This document shows positions 31,010-39,091 of a stretch of 56,082 nt of DNA, in pieces. Under the pieces are notes generated by a model. The model made no database searches and was not told the DNA's origin. It was given only the letters and a program-made list of their open reading frames with translations. Numbering within the stretch: position 1 is the first letter of the stretch; each line of letters opens with the position of its first letter. This DNA comes from Kitasatospora sp. SUK 42 (GTDB lineage Bacteria > Actinomycetota > Actinomycetes > Streptomycetales > Streptomycetaceae): contig NZ_LFMD02000002.1 of the NCBI RefSeq assembly GCF_015776785.2, positions 1,623,575 to 1,679,656 on the forward strand, in the 5' to 3' direction. The translations under genes and the position numbers were made by a program.

Positions 31010-33223
31010 GTGCCCCCCTCCGAGGACGAGAGTCGGACGCCGAGCGGCGGTCCGGCCCCCCGCAGCGCGATGCGCTGCGTGCGCCTGTTACTCGGCTGCA
31101 CCAGCGCCGCCGAACTGCTCGGCACCGTCCTGGCGGAGGGCCCGGGCTGGATCACCGGCGAGGGTTCGGCGCTCTACCTGCTGGACTCGGCGGGGATGCT
31201 CCGGCTGACCGCCTCGCACGGGCTGCCGGCCTGGGCCCACGAGCGCTACAGCACCGTCGACCCGAAGAGCGACCTGCCCGCCGCGATGGCGCTCAAGCTG
31301 GGCCGCCCGTACCTGCTCAGCCCCGAGCACACCAGCGTCGACTACCCGAACCGGAACGCCGGCATGGGCACCGGCATGGTCGCGGTGGTCACCCTGCCGA
31401 TGGCCGTGGACGGGATGCCGGTCGGCGTGCTGGCCCTGGCGCTGGCCCACCGGGGCACCGTGCCGCGCCGCGACCTGGACGTCCTGGAGACCATCGCGGA
31501 GGCCTGCGGCCACCGGCTGCACCACCTGCTGGACCACTCCGACGTCCGGCCGCCGCGGGAGGCGGCGGCCCCGGAGTCGGACGCCGCGCTCGCCCACCCG
31601 CTGCTGTCGCTCGCCGTGCGGGCGGCCGGGCACGGCGCCTTCGAGCGGGACCTGGTCACCGGGGAGAGCTACTGGGACGCGGCGGCCTTCCGGGTGGCCG
31701 GGCGGCCCGCGACCCCGGACGGCAGCGCCCCCGAGCTGGAGCGGATAGTCCACCCCGAGGACCTGCCGGACGTGCAGGCCGCGCTCGCCGAGGCGCTGGC
31801 GAGCGGCGGCCACTACCGGATCGGCTACCGGGTGCTGCGCCACGGCGGCGGGGTGGCGCGGGTCGAGGAGTCCGGCGAGGTGATGCTGGACGTGCACGGC
31901 CGCCCGGTGCGGATCGCCGGGCTGCTCTCCGACGCGAACCGCCGGAGGACTCCCGAGTTCCCGGAGGCCGCGGAGGCCCCGGAGGCCTCCGCGGCCGGGG
32001 CCCGGACGGCGCTGCTGCTGTCGCTCACCCGGGCGCTGTCGCGGGCGGTGACCGTACGGGACGTGACCGCGACCGTCACCGACGTGGTCCGCCCGGCCTT
32101 CGGCGCCGCCGGCATCGTGCTCGACCTGGTGGACGAGGGCCGGCTGCTGCCGGTCTCGCACACCGTGTACGGCGGCCCGCGCCGTGCCGAGCTGACGAGG
32201 CTGGCGGACCTGTCCGAGGGCATGATGCAGCACTCGCTGGCCCGCTCCGCCCCGCTGTTCAGCGAGCCCGGCCGCACGGCGCGGCGCGGCGACGCGCTCG
32301 CCCCGGCGGCCTGGGCGGTGCTGCCGCTGGTCGCCTCGGGGCGGCAGGTCGGCTCCTGCCTGATCACCTTCGCCACCGAGCGCGCGTTCAGCCGCGAGGA
32401 CCGCACCCTGTACTCGGCGTTCGCCGGGATCCTCGCGCAGTCCCTGGAGCGGGCCCGGCTGTACGACACCCACCACCACCGGGCCAGCGAGCTGCAGCGC
32501 GCGATGCTCCCGCGCACCCTGCCCCGGCTGCCGGGGGTGGCCAGCGCCGCCCGCTACCTGCCGAGCACCGAGGGCATGCAGATCGGCGGCGACTGGTACG
32601 ACCTGCTGCGGCTGCCGGACGGCCGGATCGGGCTGGTGATCGGCGACGTGCAGGGCCACAACGCGGAGGCCACCGCCGTGATGGGCCAGTTGCGCAGTGG
32701 CCTGCGGGCGTACGCGACGGACGGGCACGACCCGGCCGCCACGCTGGCCCGGACCAGCCGGCTGCTGGCCGAGCTGGACACCGAGCTGTTCGCGACCTGC
32801 CTCTACCTGACCCTGGACCCGGCCGACGGCAGCCTGACCGCGGCGCGGGCCGGGCACCCGGCGCCGGTGCGGATCACCGTCGACGCCGCGGCCGTCGAGC
32901 TGGACCTGCCGGGCGGCCCGCCGCTGGGCGTGGACCCGGGGCAGCCCTACCCGCTGGCCGTCGACCGGCTGGAGGGCGGCGAGACGCTGCTGGTGTACAC
33001 CGACGGGCTGGTCGAGGACCGCGAGGAGGACTACGACGAGTCGGTGCAGCGGATGCTCGGCGGGCTGGAGCTGTGGGCCCGGCAGGCCGGTCCGGGGCGG
33101 ATCGGCCCGGAGCCGGCGCTGGAGCGGCTGGCCGACCTGCTGACCCTGAACGTGACCGAGCGCCGTTCCCGGCCGGACGACGTGGCGCTGCTGCTCCTGC
33201 ACCGGATGTCGCCCGTTCCGTAA
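31010..33223 (+). CDS. GAF/PAS/GAF-SpoIIE phosphatase
   Basis: The roughly 737-residue product contains, in order, an N-terminal GAF domain (about 25-185; GSALYLLDSAGMLRLTASHG), a PAS-like domain (about 205-320; DLVTGESYWDAAAFRVAGRP), a second GAF domain (about 340-490) and a PP2C/SpoIIE phosphatase (about 500-735) with GGDWYDLL, GDVQGHN, VYTDGLVE and PDDVALL. The layout matches the streptomycete multi-sensor phosphatases that act on anti-anti-sigma proteins. GTG 31010 is preceded 6 nt earlier by TATGAA, suggesting a leaderless start; GTG 30986 and ATG 30992 are also in frame. It ends 230 nt before the conservon. Confidence 0.88.
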   Translation: MPPSEDESRTPSGGPAPRSAMRCVRLLLGCTSAAELLGTVLAEGPGWITGEGSALYLLDSAGMLRLTASHGLPAWAHERYSTVDPKSDLPAAMALKLGRPYLLSPEHTSVDYPNRNAGMGTGMVAVVTLPMAVDGMPVGVLALALAHRGTVPRRDLDVLETIAEACGHRLHHLLDHSDVRPPREAAAPESDAALAHPLLSLAVRAAGHGAFERDLVTGESYWDAAAFRVAGRPATPDGSAPELERIVHPEDLPDVQAALAEALASGGHYRIGYRVLRHGGGVARVEESGEVMLDVHGRPVRIAGLLSDANRRRTPEFPEAAEAPEASAAGARTALLLSLTRALSRAVTVRDVTATVTDVVRPAFGAAGIVLDLVDEGRLLPVSHTVYGGPRRAELTRLADLSEGMMQHSLARSAPLFSEPGRTARRGDALAPAAWAVLPLVASGRQVGSCLITFATERAFSREDRTLYSAFAGILAQSLERARLYDTHHHRASELQRAMLPRTLPRLPGVASAARYLPSTEGMQIGGDWYDLLRLPDGRIGLVIGDVQGHNAEATAVMGQLRSGLRAYATDGHDPAATLARTSRLLAELDTELFATCLYLTLDPADGSLTAARAGHPAPVRITVDAAAVELDLPGGPPLGVDPGQPYPLAVDRLEGGETLLVYTDGLVEDREEDYDESVQRMLGGLELWARQAGPGRIGPEPALERLADLLTLNVTERRSRPDDVALLLLHRMSPVP

Positions 33224-33384
33224 CACCGTGCACACGCGCCCCTCACAACCCGGGACGCGAATCAGCCACCTCCCGTCACACCGGAGGGGGTCGGAAGGCC
33301 CTGGACGCGACGGCCGGACGCCCTGTCGGAGCGGCGGGATCGCGTTCGAACGACGCAGGATTGACGGCGTATTGAGACGATATT

Positions 33385-33418
33385 GACGAGATCCAGTCAC
33401 TTGGCGAGATCCGTTCAC
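33385..33418. repeat. Direct repeat ahead of the conservon promoter
   Basis: Two copies of G(A/G)CGAGATCC(A/G)(G/T)TCAC lie at 33385-33400 and 33403-33418, a period of 18. They sit just upstream of the -10 box and could be binding sites for an activator, two helical turns apart. Confidence 0.5.
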
Positions 33419-33439
33419 ACCTTCGTAGGATCATCACCC

Positions 33440-33445
33440 TAGAAT
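33440..33445 (+). promoter_or_regulatory. -10 box TAGAAT of the leaderless conservon operon
   Basis: TAGAAT ends 7 nt before GTG 33453, which fits a leaderless transcript. No canonical -35 box is present; the direct repeat may substitute for it. Confidence 0.55.
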
Positions 33446-33452
33446 TCGCGGC

Positions 33453-34673
33453 GTGACGATGACTCAGTGGTGCGTAACGGCAACCGGCGTGCTCGCCGTC
33501 CTCGCCCTCGTGACCGCCGCGCGGTGCCGCGCCGTGTCCGTCACCCAGCGCGACAGGGCCGACCGGCTGACCGACGAGCTCGCCCGGGTCCAGGAGCAGC
33601 TGACCGCCGAACTCGCCCGCCGGGGCGTCGAGCTGGCCGCCGTCCAGCAGGAGCAGGAGCACACCGCCTCCACCCAGCGGGCCTTCCTCAGCGTCGCCCG
33701 CCGCATCCTCGTCATGGCCCACGACCAGCAGGCGCTGCTCGACGAAATGGAACGCACCCACGACGACCCGGCGTTGCTGGAGGGCCTGCTCAAGGCCGAC
33801 CACGCCGCCGCCCAACAGGCCCGGCTGGCCCAGACCCTGGCCGTCCTGTGCGGCGCCCGGGCCGGACGGCACTGGCCGGAACCGGTCACGCTGGAGGACG
33901 TCGTGCGCGGCGCCCAGTCGCGCATCCTGCCGTTCCAGCGCGTGGTGGTGCGCAGCCGGATCGAGACCGCGGTGGTCGGCGCCGCGGCCGAGGCGCTGAT
34001 CCACGCCATCGCCGAACTGCTGGACAACGCCACCCGCTACTCCCCGCCCAGCACCCAGGTGTTCGTCACCCTGATGCCGGTGCACAACGGCGCGGTGATC
34101 GAGATCGACGACGGCGGCGTCGGCATGCCGGAACAGGCCGTCGCCAAGGCCGCCGCCGCGCTCGCCGGCGGCAGCACCCTGGAGGTCTCCCGGCTCGGCG
34201 AGGTGCCGCAGCTGGGACTGGCCGCGGTCGGCCGGCTCGCCGAGCAGTACGGCTTCCGGGTCACCCTCAGCTCCGCGCCCTCACCGTACGGCGGCGTGCG
34301 CGTCGTCGTCCTGCTGCCGAACGCCCTGCTCACCGAGCCGCTGCCGCCCACCGTCCCCGGCCTCGGGCCGGACGACCGGGCGTTCGGCGCCGGACCCCGG
34401 ACGGGCGCCCCCACGCCCGGCCACCCCCTGGTGGAGACCCCGCCCCCCGGACGGCCCGCCGCGACCGGCAACACCCCGCCGCCGCTGCCCCGCCGGAGCC
34501 ATCGGCGCGACCGCGCCGGCCGCCCCGCCCAGCACGCCGCTCCCCCGCCGCCCGAGCCGCCGTACCGCTCGGCCCGCGACGCACAGGCGTTCATGGCGAT
34601 GTTCCAGGCGGGGACCGCCAGCGGCCGATCGGCCGCCCGGGCCCAGGCCCAGACCCCGCCCGGCCCCCACTGA
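33453..34673 (+). CDS. cvnA: Conservon sensor kinase-like ATPase (CvnA)
   Basis: The 406-residue product has one N-terminal membrane helix (TATGVLAVLALVTAARC), a coiled coil at about 25-70, and a GHKL ATPase domain. The N-box is ELLDNATRYSPP near residue 189, the G1-box is IDDGGVGM near 214, and the G2 region is LGLAAVGRLAEQYG. A disordered Pro tail of about 120 residues ends the protein. The large extracellular sensor of many CvnA proteins is missing, so this is a short form. In Cvn9 the kinase-like protein binds the other Cvn proteins at the membrane. It is the first gene of a six-gene operon, with GTG 33453 as leaderless start. Confidence 0.9.
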   Translation: MTMTQWCVTATGVLAVLALVTAARCRAVSVTQRDRADRLTDELARVQEQLTAELARRGVELAAVQQEQEHTASTQRAFLSVARRILVMAHDQQALLDEMERTHDDPALLEGLLKADHAAAQQARLAQTLAVLCGARAGRHWPEPVTLEDVVRGAQSRILPFQRVVVRSRIETAVVGAAAEALIHAIAELLDNATRYSPPSTQVFVTLMPVHNGAVIEIDDGGVGMPEQAVAKAAAALAGGSTLEVSRLGEVPQLGLAAVGRLAEQYGFRVTLSSAPSPYGGVRVVVLLPNALLTEPLPPTVPGLGPDDRAFGAGPRTGAPTPGHPLVETPPPGRPAATGNTPPPLPRRSHRRDRAGRPAQHAAPPPPEPPYRSARDAQAFMAMFQAGTASGRSAARAQAQTPPGPH

Positions 34674-34722
34674 TCCTTCCCGCCCCGCTTCCCCCGACTT
34701 CCCCAGCGCTCCGGAGAGTTCC

Positions 34723-35136
34723 ATGACCACCGCCCCTGATCTCGGCTGGCTGCTCGCCGACATCATCACCGTCCCGCAGGTCCAGCACGCCGTCGTCGTC
34801 TCCAACGACGGCCTGGAGATCGGCCGCAGCGCCGAGATCGCCCGCGAGGACGCCGAACGGCTCGCCGCCGCCTGCTCCGGGCTCCAGTCGCTGGCCCGCG
34901 GCGTCGCGGCCGGCTTCGGCGGGCCGGGCAGCGCCACCCGCCAGATCATCATCGAGTACGGCGGCGGCTACCTGTTCATCGTCGCCGCCGGGGCCGGCGC
35001 GCACCTGGCCGTGGTGACCAGCGAGGCCGTGGACGCCGGGCTGGTCGCGTACCAGATGCAGGTCCTGGTCGAGCGGATCGGCACCCACCTCACCAGCCCG
35101 CCGCGCGTCGACCACGCGGCGGGGGGCCACCGGTGA
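34723..35136 (+). CDS. cvnB: Conservon roadblock/LC7 protein (CvnB)
   Basis: The 137-residue product is a roadblock/LC7 domain (DLGWLLADIITVPQVQHAVV at the start, GGYLFIVAAGAGAHLAVVTS in the middle, as in MglB). In bacteria these proteins act as partners or GAPs of small Ras-like GTPases such as CvnD. It overlaps the next gene by 4 nt (ATGA-type junction around 35133), so the two are translationally coupled. The ATG 34723 start follows CCGGAGAG. Confidence 0.93.
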   Translation: MTTAPDLGWLLADIITVPQVQHAVVVSNDGLEIGRSAEIAREDAERLAAACSGLQSLARGVAAGFGGPGSATRQIIIEYGGGYLFIVAAGAGAHLAVVTSEAVDAGLVAYQMQVLVERIGTHLTSPPRVDHAAGGHR

Positions 35137-35480
35137 GCGGGCCCGTCCGGCCCTACGTCATCACCGGCGGGCGCAGCCGCCCCACCCGTTCCGACCTGGC
35201 CATCGAGAGCCTGGTCAGCGCGTTACCCGACCCCCCCGAACTGCCCGAGCACGTCCTGCTCAACCGCGAGCACCGGCGCATCCTCGGGCTCTGCCACAGC
35301 CTGCTCTCCGTCGCCGAGGTGGCGGCCCACCTGGGGCTGCCGCTCGGCGTCGTCAAGGTGCTGGTCGGCGACCTCTGGGACCTCGGCGCCGTGCAGGTGC
35401 TCCCGCCCGTCCCGCAGGCCGAACGCCTGCCCACAACCCTCCTGGAAGAGGTGCTCGTTGGCCTCCGCCAACTCCGCTGA
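35133..35480 (+). CDS. cvnC: Conservon DUF742 protein (CvnC)
   Basis: The 115-residue product belongs to DUF742, found almost only in conservons. It has VRPYVITGGRSRPTRSDLAI near the N-terminus, the hallmark of the family, and then a winged-helix-like segment (LSVAEVAAHLGLPLGVVKVL). In Cvn9 the corresponding protein is part of the kinase/GTPase complex. GTG 35133 overlaps cvnB, and its last 23 nt overlap cvnD. Confidence 0.92.
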   Translation: MSGPVRPYVITGGRSRPTRSDLAIESLVSALPDPPELPEHVLLNREHRRILGLCHSLLSVAEVAAHLGLPLGVVKVLVGDLWDLGAVQVLPPVPQAERLPTTLLEEVLVGLRQLR

Positions 35481-36084
35481 AGCCCCCGCCGACGTTCCGG
35501 CCGGGCCGCAGTACCTGCCCGCCTCGGTGCAGGGCGCGGTCAAGATCCTGGTCACCGGCCCGTTCGGGGTCGGCAAGACCACCCTGGTGGGCTCGCTCAG
35601 CGAGATCACCCCGCTGCGCACCGAGGAGACCATGACCGCCGCCAGCAGCGGCGTCGACGACCTCACCGGGCACAGCGGCAAGACCACCACCACGGTCGCG
35701 CTGGACTTCGGCCGGATCACGCTCAACCCCCGGCTCGCGCTGTACCTGTTCGGCACGCCCGGACAGCAGCGGTTCTGGCCGCTGTGGGACGACCTGTCGC
35801 GCGGCGCGCTCGGCGCCATCGCGATGGTGGACCTGCGCCGGCCGGACGAGAGCTTCGACGTGCTCGGCCGGCTGGAGGAGCAGCGCATCCCCTTCGCCGT
35901 GGCCGTCAACACCTTCCCCGGTACGCCGAGTTACCCGGAGGAGGAGCTGCGCTCGGCGCTGGACCTGCTGCCCGAGGTGCCGATCCTGTACTGCGACGCA
36001 CGCGACCGGCGGCAGTCGTACGACCTGCTGATCGACTTCGTGGACCACCTGCACCGCAGTTCGCTCCTGGAGCTGCCCGGATGA
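35458..36084 (+). CDS. cvnD: Conservon Ras-like GTPase (CvnD)
   Basis: The 208-residue product is an MglA-like GTPase. The P-loop is ILVTGPFGVGKTTLVGSLSE near residues 24-43, the switch region contains LYLFGTPGQQRFWPLWDD (DxxG-like, here FGTPG), and AVNTFPG corresponds to the NKxD region with an altered sequence. It cycles between GDP and GTP forms under control of CvnB and related proteins. TTG 35458 is preceded by GGAAGAGGTG and overlaps cvnC. The stop overlaps the CYP157 start by 4 nt. Confidence 0.92.
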   Translation: MASANSAEAPADVPAGPQYLPASVQGAVKILVTGPFGVGKTTLVGSLSEITPLRTEETMTAASSGVDDLTGHSGKTTTTVALDFGRITLNPRLALYLFGTPGQQRFWPLWDDLSRGALGAIAMVDLRRPDESFDVLGRLEEQRIPFAVAVNTFPGTPSYPEEELRSALDLLPEVPILYCDARDRRQSYDLLIDFVDHLHRSSLLELPG

Positions 36085-37640
36085 CCGCCCCCGAACCGCC
36101 GCAGTCCTCCGGCTGCCCCGTCCCGCACGGCGCCGGCACTCCGTACGGCAGCGGCGCCCCGTACGGTGACGGCGCCCCGCACGGCGCCGGCACTCCGCAC
36201 GGCGCCGGCACTCCGCACGGCGGCGTCCCCTACGGCGGCGGGCTGCCGGTCGGCGTCCCGCTGACCCCGCTGTACGGCCAGGCCGTCGCCGACGACCCGC
36301 ACGGCCTGTACGCCCGGCTGCGCGAGCGCTACGGGCCGGTCGCGCCGATCGAGCTGGAGCCCGGCGTCGAGGCCTGGCTCGTCCTCGGCTACGCCGAACT
36401 GCTCGAACTCACCCGCAACGAGGCCCTGTTCTCCAAGGACTCCCGGCACTGGCGGGTGCCCGCCGAAGGCCGGCTGGCGGCCGACTCCCGGCTGCTGCCG
36501 ATGACCGCCTGGCGGCCCACCCTGCTCAACCTGGACGGTGCCGAGCACCAGCGGCTGCGCGCCGCCGTCTCGGACACCCTGGCCCAGATCGACCACCGGC
36601 AGCTGCGCGAGACCACCGAGGCGGCCGCCAACGGGCTGATCGACAGCTGGGGCCCGGACGGCACCGCCGACCTGATCGCCCAGTACGCCCGCGCGCTGCC
36701 GCTGCTGGTCTCCACCCAGCTGATCGGCCTGTCCACCGAGACCGGGCCGCGGGTGATCGAGCTGATCAGCCACTTCGTGGACAGCGGGCCCGAATCGGTC
36801 CGCGCCAGCCGGGAGTTCCAGGCGATCCTGACCGAACTCGTCCGGCACCGCCGCGCCACCCCGAGCGCCGACCTCACCTCCTGGCTGCTCGCCCACCCGG
36901 CCGGGCTGACCGACGAGGAGGCGGCGCACCACCTGGTGGTGCTGATGGTCGCGGGCAACGAGACGTCCATCAACTGGATCGGCAACACGCTGCGGCTGCT
37001 GCTCACCGACCGGCGCTTCCGGGCCACCCTCACCGGCGGACGGCTCACCGTCTCCGACGCGCTGGAGGAGGTGCTCTGGCGCGACCCTCCGACGCAGAAC
37101 TTCCCCGGCCGCTGGGCCACCGGCGACACCGTGCTCGGCGGCCAGTACATCAGCGCGGGCGACATGCTGGTGCTCGGCCTGGCTGCGGCCAACGCCGACC
37201 CGGCCGCCCAGGGCACCGCCAGCGCCGCGCAGGGCTCGCTCGGCGGTAACCGGGCCCACCTCGCCTGGGGCGCGGGCAGGCACGTCTGCCCGGCCCAGCA
37301 CCCGGCCCGGATCATCGTCGAGACCGCCGTCGAGACCCTGCTGCACCGCCTGCCCGACCTCCAACTCGCCGTCCCCGCAGTCGAACTGGCCTGGCGGCCG
37401 TCCCCGTGGTCACGGGCGCTGGTCGCCCTCCCGGTGCTGTACAGCGCCTTCACCCCGCCCCGCCCGCCAGCCCCCGAGAGGCCCGCATGGACTCCACCGC
37501 CGACTCCCCCGGCACCCGCCCCGAGCCCGTCAGACTCGACCCCCACGGCCGCGACCAGCACGGCGAGAACGCCCGACTCCGGGCAGCCGGCCCCGCGGTC
37601 CTGGTGGAGCTCCCTGGCGGGGTGGTGGTCTGGGCGGTAA
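36081..37640 (+). CDS. Cytochrome P450, CYP157 family, lacks ExxR
   Basis: The 519-residue product is a P450 with I-helix MVAGNETSINW (AGxET) and heme loop WGAGRHVCPA with the Cys ligand near residue 405. The K-helix reads LEEVLWRDPP, so the ExxR Arg position is Trp. This is the known hallmark of CYP157 (EQVLW in S. coelicolor CYP157C1). The N-terminus has a Gly/Pro/His/Tyr repeat (HGAGTPYGSGAP type, about residues 14-50). The C-terminus runs about 50 residues past the usual end in a Pro/Thr/Ser-rich tail that overlaps CYP154 by 154 nt in another frame. The start ATG overlaps cvnD. The substrate is unknown. Confidence 0.88.
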   Translation: MTAPEPPQSSGCPVPHGAGTPYGSGAPYGDGAPHGAGTPHGAGTPHGGVPYGGGLPVGVPLTPLYGQAVADDPHGLYARLRERYGPVAPIELEPGVEAWLVLGYAELLELTRNEALFSKDSRHWRVPAEGRLAADSRLLPMTAWRPTLLNLDGAEHQRLRAAVSDTLAQIDHRQLRETTEAAANGLIDSWGPDGTADLIAQYARALPLLVSTQLIGLSTETGPRVIELISHFVDSGPESVRASREFQAILTELVRHRRATPSADLTSWLLAHPAGLTDEEAAHHLVVLMVAGNETSINWIGNTLRLLLTDRRFRATLTGGRLTVSDALEEVLWRDPPTQNFPGRWATGDTVLGGQYISAGDMLVLGLAAANADPAAQGTASAAQGSLGGNRAHLAWGAGRHVCPAQHPARIIVETAVETLLHRLPDLQLAVPAVELAWRPSPWSRALVALPVLYSAFTPPRPPAPERPAWTPPPTPPAPAPSPSDSTPTAATSTARTPDSGQPAPRSWWSSLAGWWSGR

Positions 37641-38710
37641 CCCACCACGACACCCTCCAGTCGCTGCTGGCCGACCCCCGGGTCGGCAAGGACCCCGGAC
37701 TGTGGACCACCTTCCGGGAAGGACGGCTGCCGACGGGCTGGCCGCTGCTCAACTTCGTCGCCGTGCCCGGCATGATCACCGCCGACGGCGAGAACCACCG
37801 ACGGCTCCGCGGACTGGTCAGCCAGGCCTTCACCCCGCGCCGGATCGCCGCGCTGGCACCCGCGATCGAGGCCCGGACCATCGCGCTGCTGGACGGGGTC
37901 GCCGGGCTGGAAGGCGAGTTCGACCTGCGCGAGCACTTCGCCTACCCGCTGCCGATGCAGGTGATCAGCGAACTGCTCGGCCTGGCCGTGGAACAGCAGC
38001 ACGAGCTGCACGCGCTCTCCGACACCCTGGTCTCCAGCGCGGCCACCCCCGAGGCGGCCGTCGCCGCGCAGCGGGACCTCAACGCGCTGCTGGCCTCGGT
38101 GGTGGCGGCCAAGCGGGCCGAACCGGGCGACGACCTGACCACCGCCCTGATAGCCGCCCGGGAGGCCGACGACCGGCTCAGCGAGGCCGAACTCGTCGGC
38201 ACCCTGCTGCTGATGCTGGTCGCCGGGCACGAGACCACGCTCAACCTGATCACCAACGCCGTCCGGGCCCTGCTCGCCCACCCCGACCAGCTGCGGCTGG
38301 TGCTGGGGGGCGCGCAGCCGTGGTCGGCGGTGGTGGAGGAGACGCTGCGCTACGACTCGCCGGTCGGCCAGTTCCCGCTGCGCTACGCGATCGAGGACAT
38401 CGAGGTCGGCGACGTGGTGATCCGGCGCGGCGAGGCGCTGCTCGCCTCGTACGCGGCGGCCGGACGGGACTCCGGGCACTACCCGGACGCCGACCGCTTC
38501 GACCTCACCCGGCAGCCGGCCCGGCACCTGTCGCTCGGCCACGGCCCGCACTTCTGCCTCGGCTCGGGGCTGGCCCGGCTGGAGGCGGAGACGGCGCTTC
38601 GGCACCTGTTCACCCGTTTCCCCGGGCTGGCCCTGGCGGAGGGGAGGGTGAACGAGCCGATCGCCTCGTTCGTCAGCAACGCGGTGCGGACGCTGTGGGT
38701 GACAGTCTGA
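37487..38710 (+). CDS. Cytochrome P450, CYP154-like
   Basis: The 407-residue product has all the standard P450 motifs: I-helix LVAGHETTLNL, K-helix VEETLRYDSP (ExxR intact), and heme loop LGHGPHFCLGSGLARLE with the Cys ligand near residue 357. CYP154 enzymes usually follow CYP157 in conservon operons; some hydroxylate steroids or aromatic polyketides, but nothing here identifies the substrate. ATG 37487 is the conserved start, and the family length of about 400 supports it. The gene closes the conservon. No ferredoxin or reductase gene is next to it. Confidence 0.92.
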   Translation: MDSTADSPGTRPEPVRLDPHGRDQHGENARLRAAGPAVLVELPGGVVVWAVTHHDTLQSLLADPRVGKDPGLWTTFREGRLPTGWPLLNFVAVPGMITADGENHRRLRGLVSQAFTPRRIAALAPAIEARTIALLDGVAGLEGEFDLREHFAYPLPMQVISELLGLAVEQQHELHALSDTLVSSAATPEAAVAAQRDLNALLASVVAAKRAEPGDDLTTALIAAREADDRLSEAELVGTLLLMLVAGHETTLNLITNAVRALLAHPDQLRLVLGGAQPWSAVVEETLRYDSPVGQFPLRYAIEDIEVGDVVIRRGEALLASYAAAGRDSGHYPDADRFDLTRQPARHLSLGHGPHFCLGSGLARLEAETALRHLFTRFPGLALAEGRVNEPIASFVSNAVRTLWVTV

Positions 38711-38752
38711 ACGACCCGGTTACCTGAGGGCGGCCCGGTCGTTCGGCAGGGC

Positions 38753-39010
38753 ATGAAGAAACTCGCCACCCTGGCCGCCCTCACCATGGCGGGCCTCGCC
38801 CTCGCCGCCCCGGCGGCGTCCGCCACCTCCCAGACCGCCAGCTCGCCGGACGCCACCGGCGGCATCACCGACGGTCTCAACCTCTCCCCCGGCGACCTCG
38901 CCCTGCACGCCGCGGGCAAGCTCCCGGTGGTCGGCGGCGCCGCCCGGGCGGTGGAGGCCATCGGCACCAACCAGATGTCCCACCCGGGGCTGAGCGGGCA
39001 GATCGGCTGA
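38753..39010 (+). CDS. Small secreted protein
   Basis: The 85-residue product has a clean Sec signal peptide (MKKLATLAALTMAGLALAAP, cleavage probably after ASA near residue 24) and a 60-residue mature part (TSQTASSPDATGGITDGLNL...). It has no Cys or chaplin-type repeat, and its function is unknown. The ribosome binding site (GGCAGGGC) is weak. Its stop codon is the first of three TGA codons in a 17-bp tandem repeat. It is followed by the convergent PEP-mutase-family gene. Confidence 0.75.
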   Translation: MKKLATLAALTMAGLALAAPAASATSQTASSPDATGGITDGLNLSPGDLALHAAGKLPVVGGAARAVEAIGTNQMSHPGLSGQIG

Positions 39011-39050
39011 ACAGACAGCTCGGCTGAGCGGACAGCTCGGCTGAGCCGCT
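39005..39050. repeat. 17-bp tandem repeat carrying the stop codon
   Basis: Units of the type GGCTGA(A/G)C(A/G)GACAGCTC give TGA at 39008 (the stop), 39025 and 39042. The period of 17 puts TGA in all three frames. Confidence 0.7.
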
Positions 39051-39091
39051 CGATCCGCCGAGCGGGGACCGTCTGACCGCCCCCCGTACGG

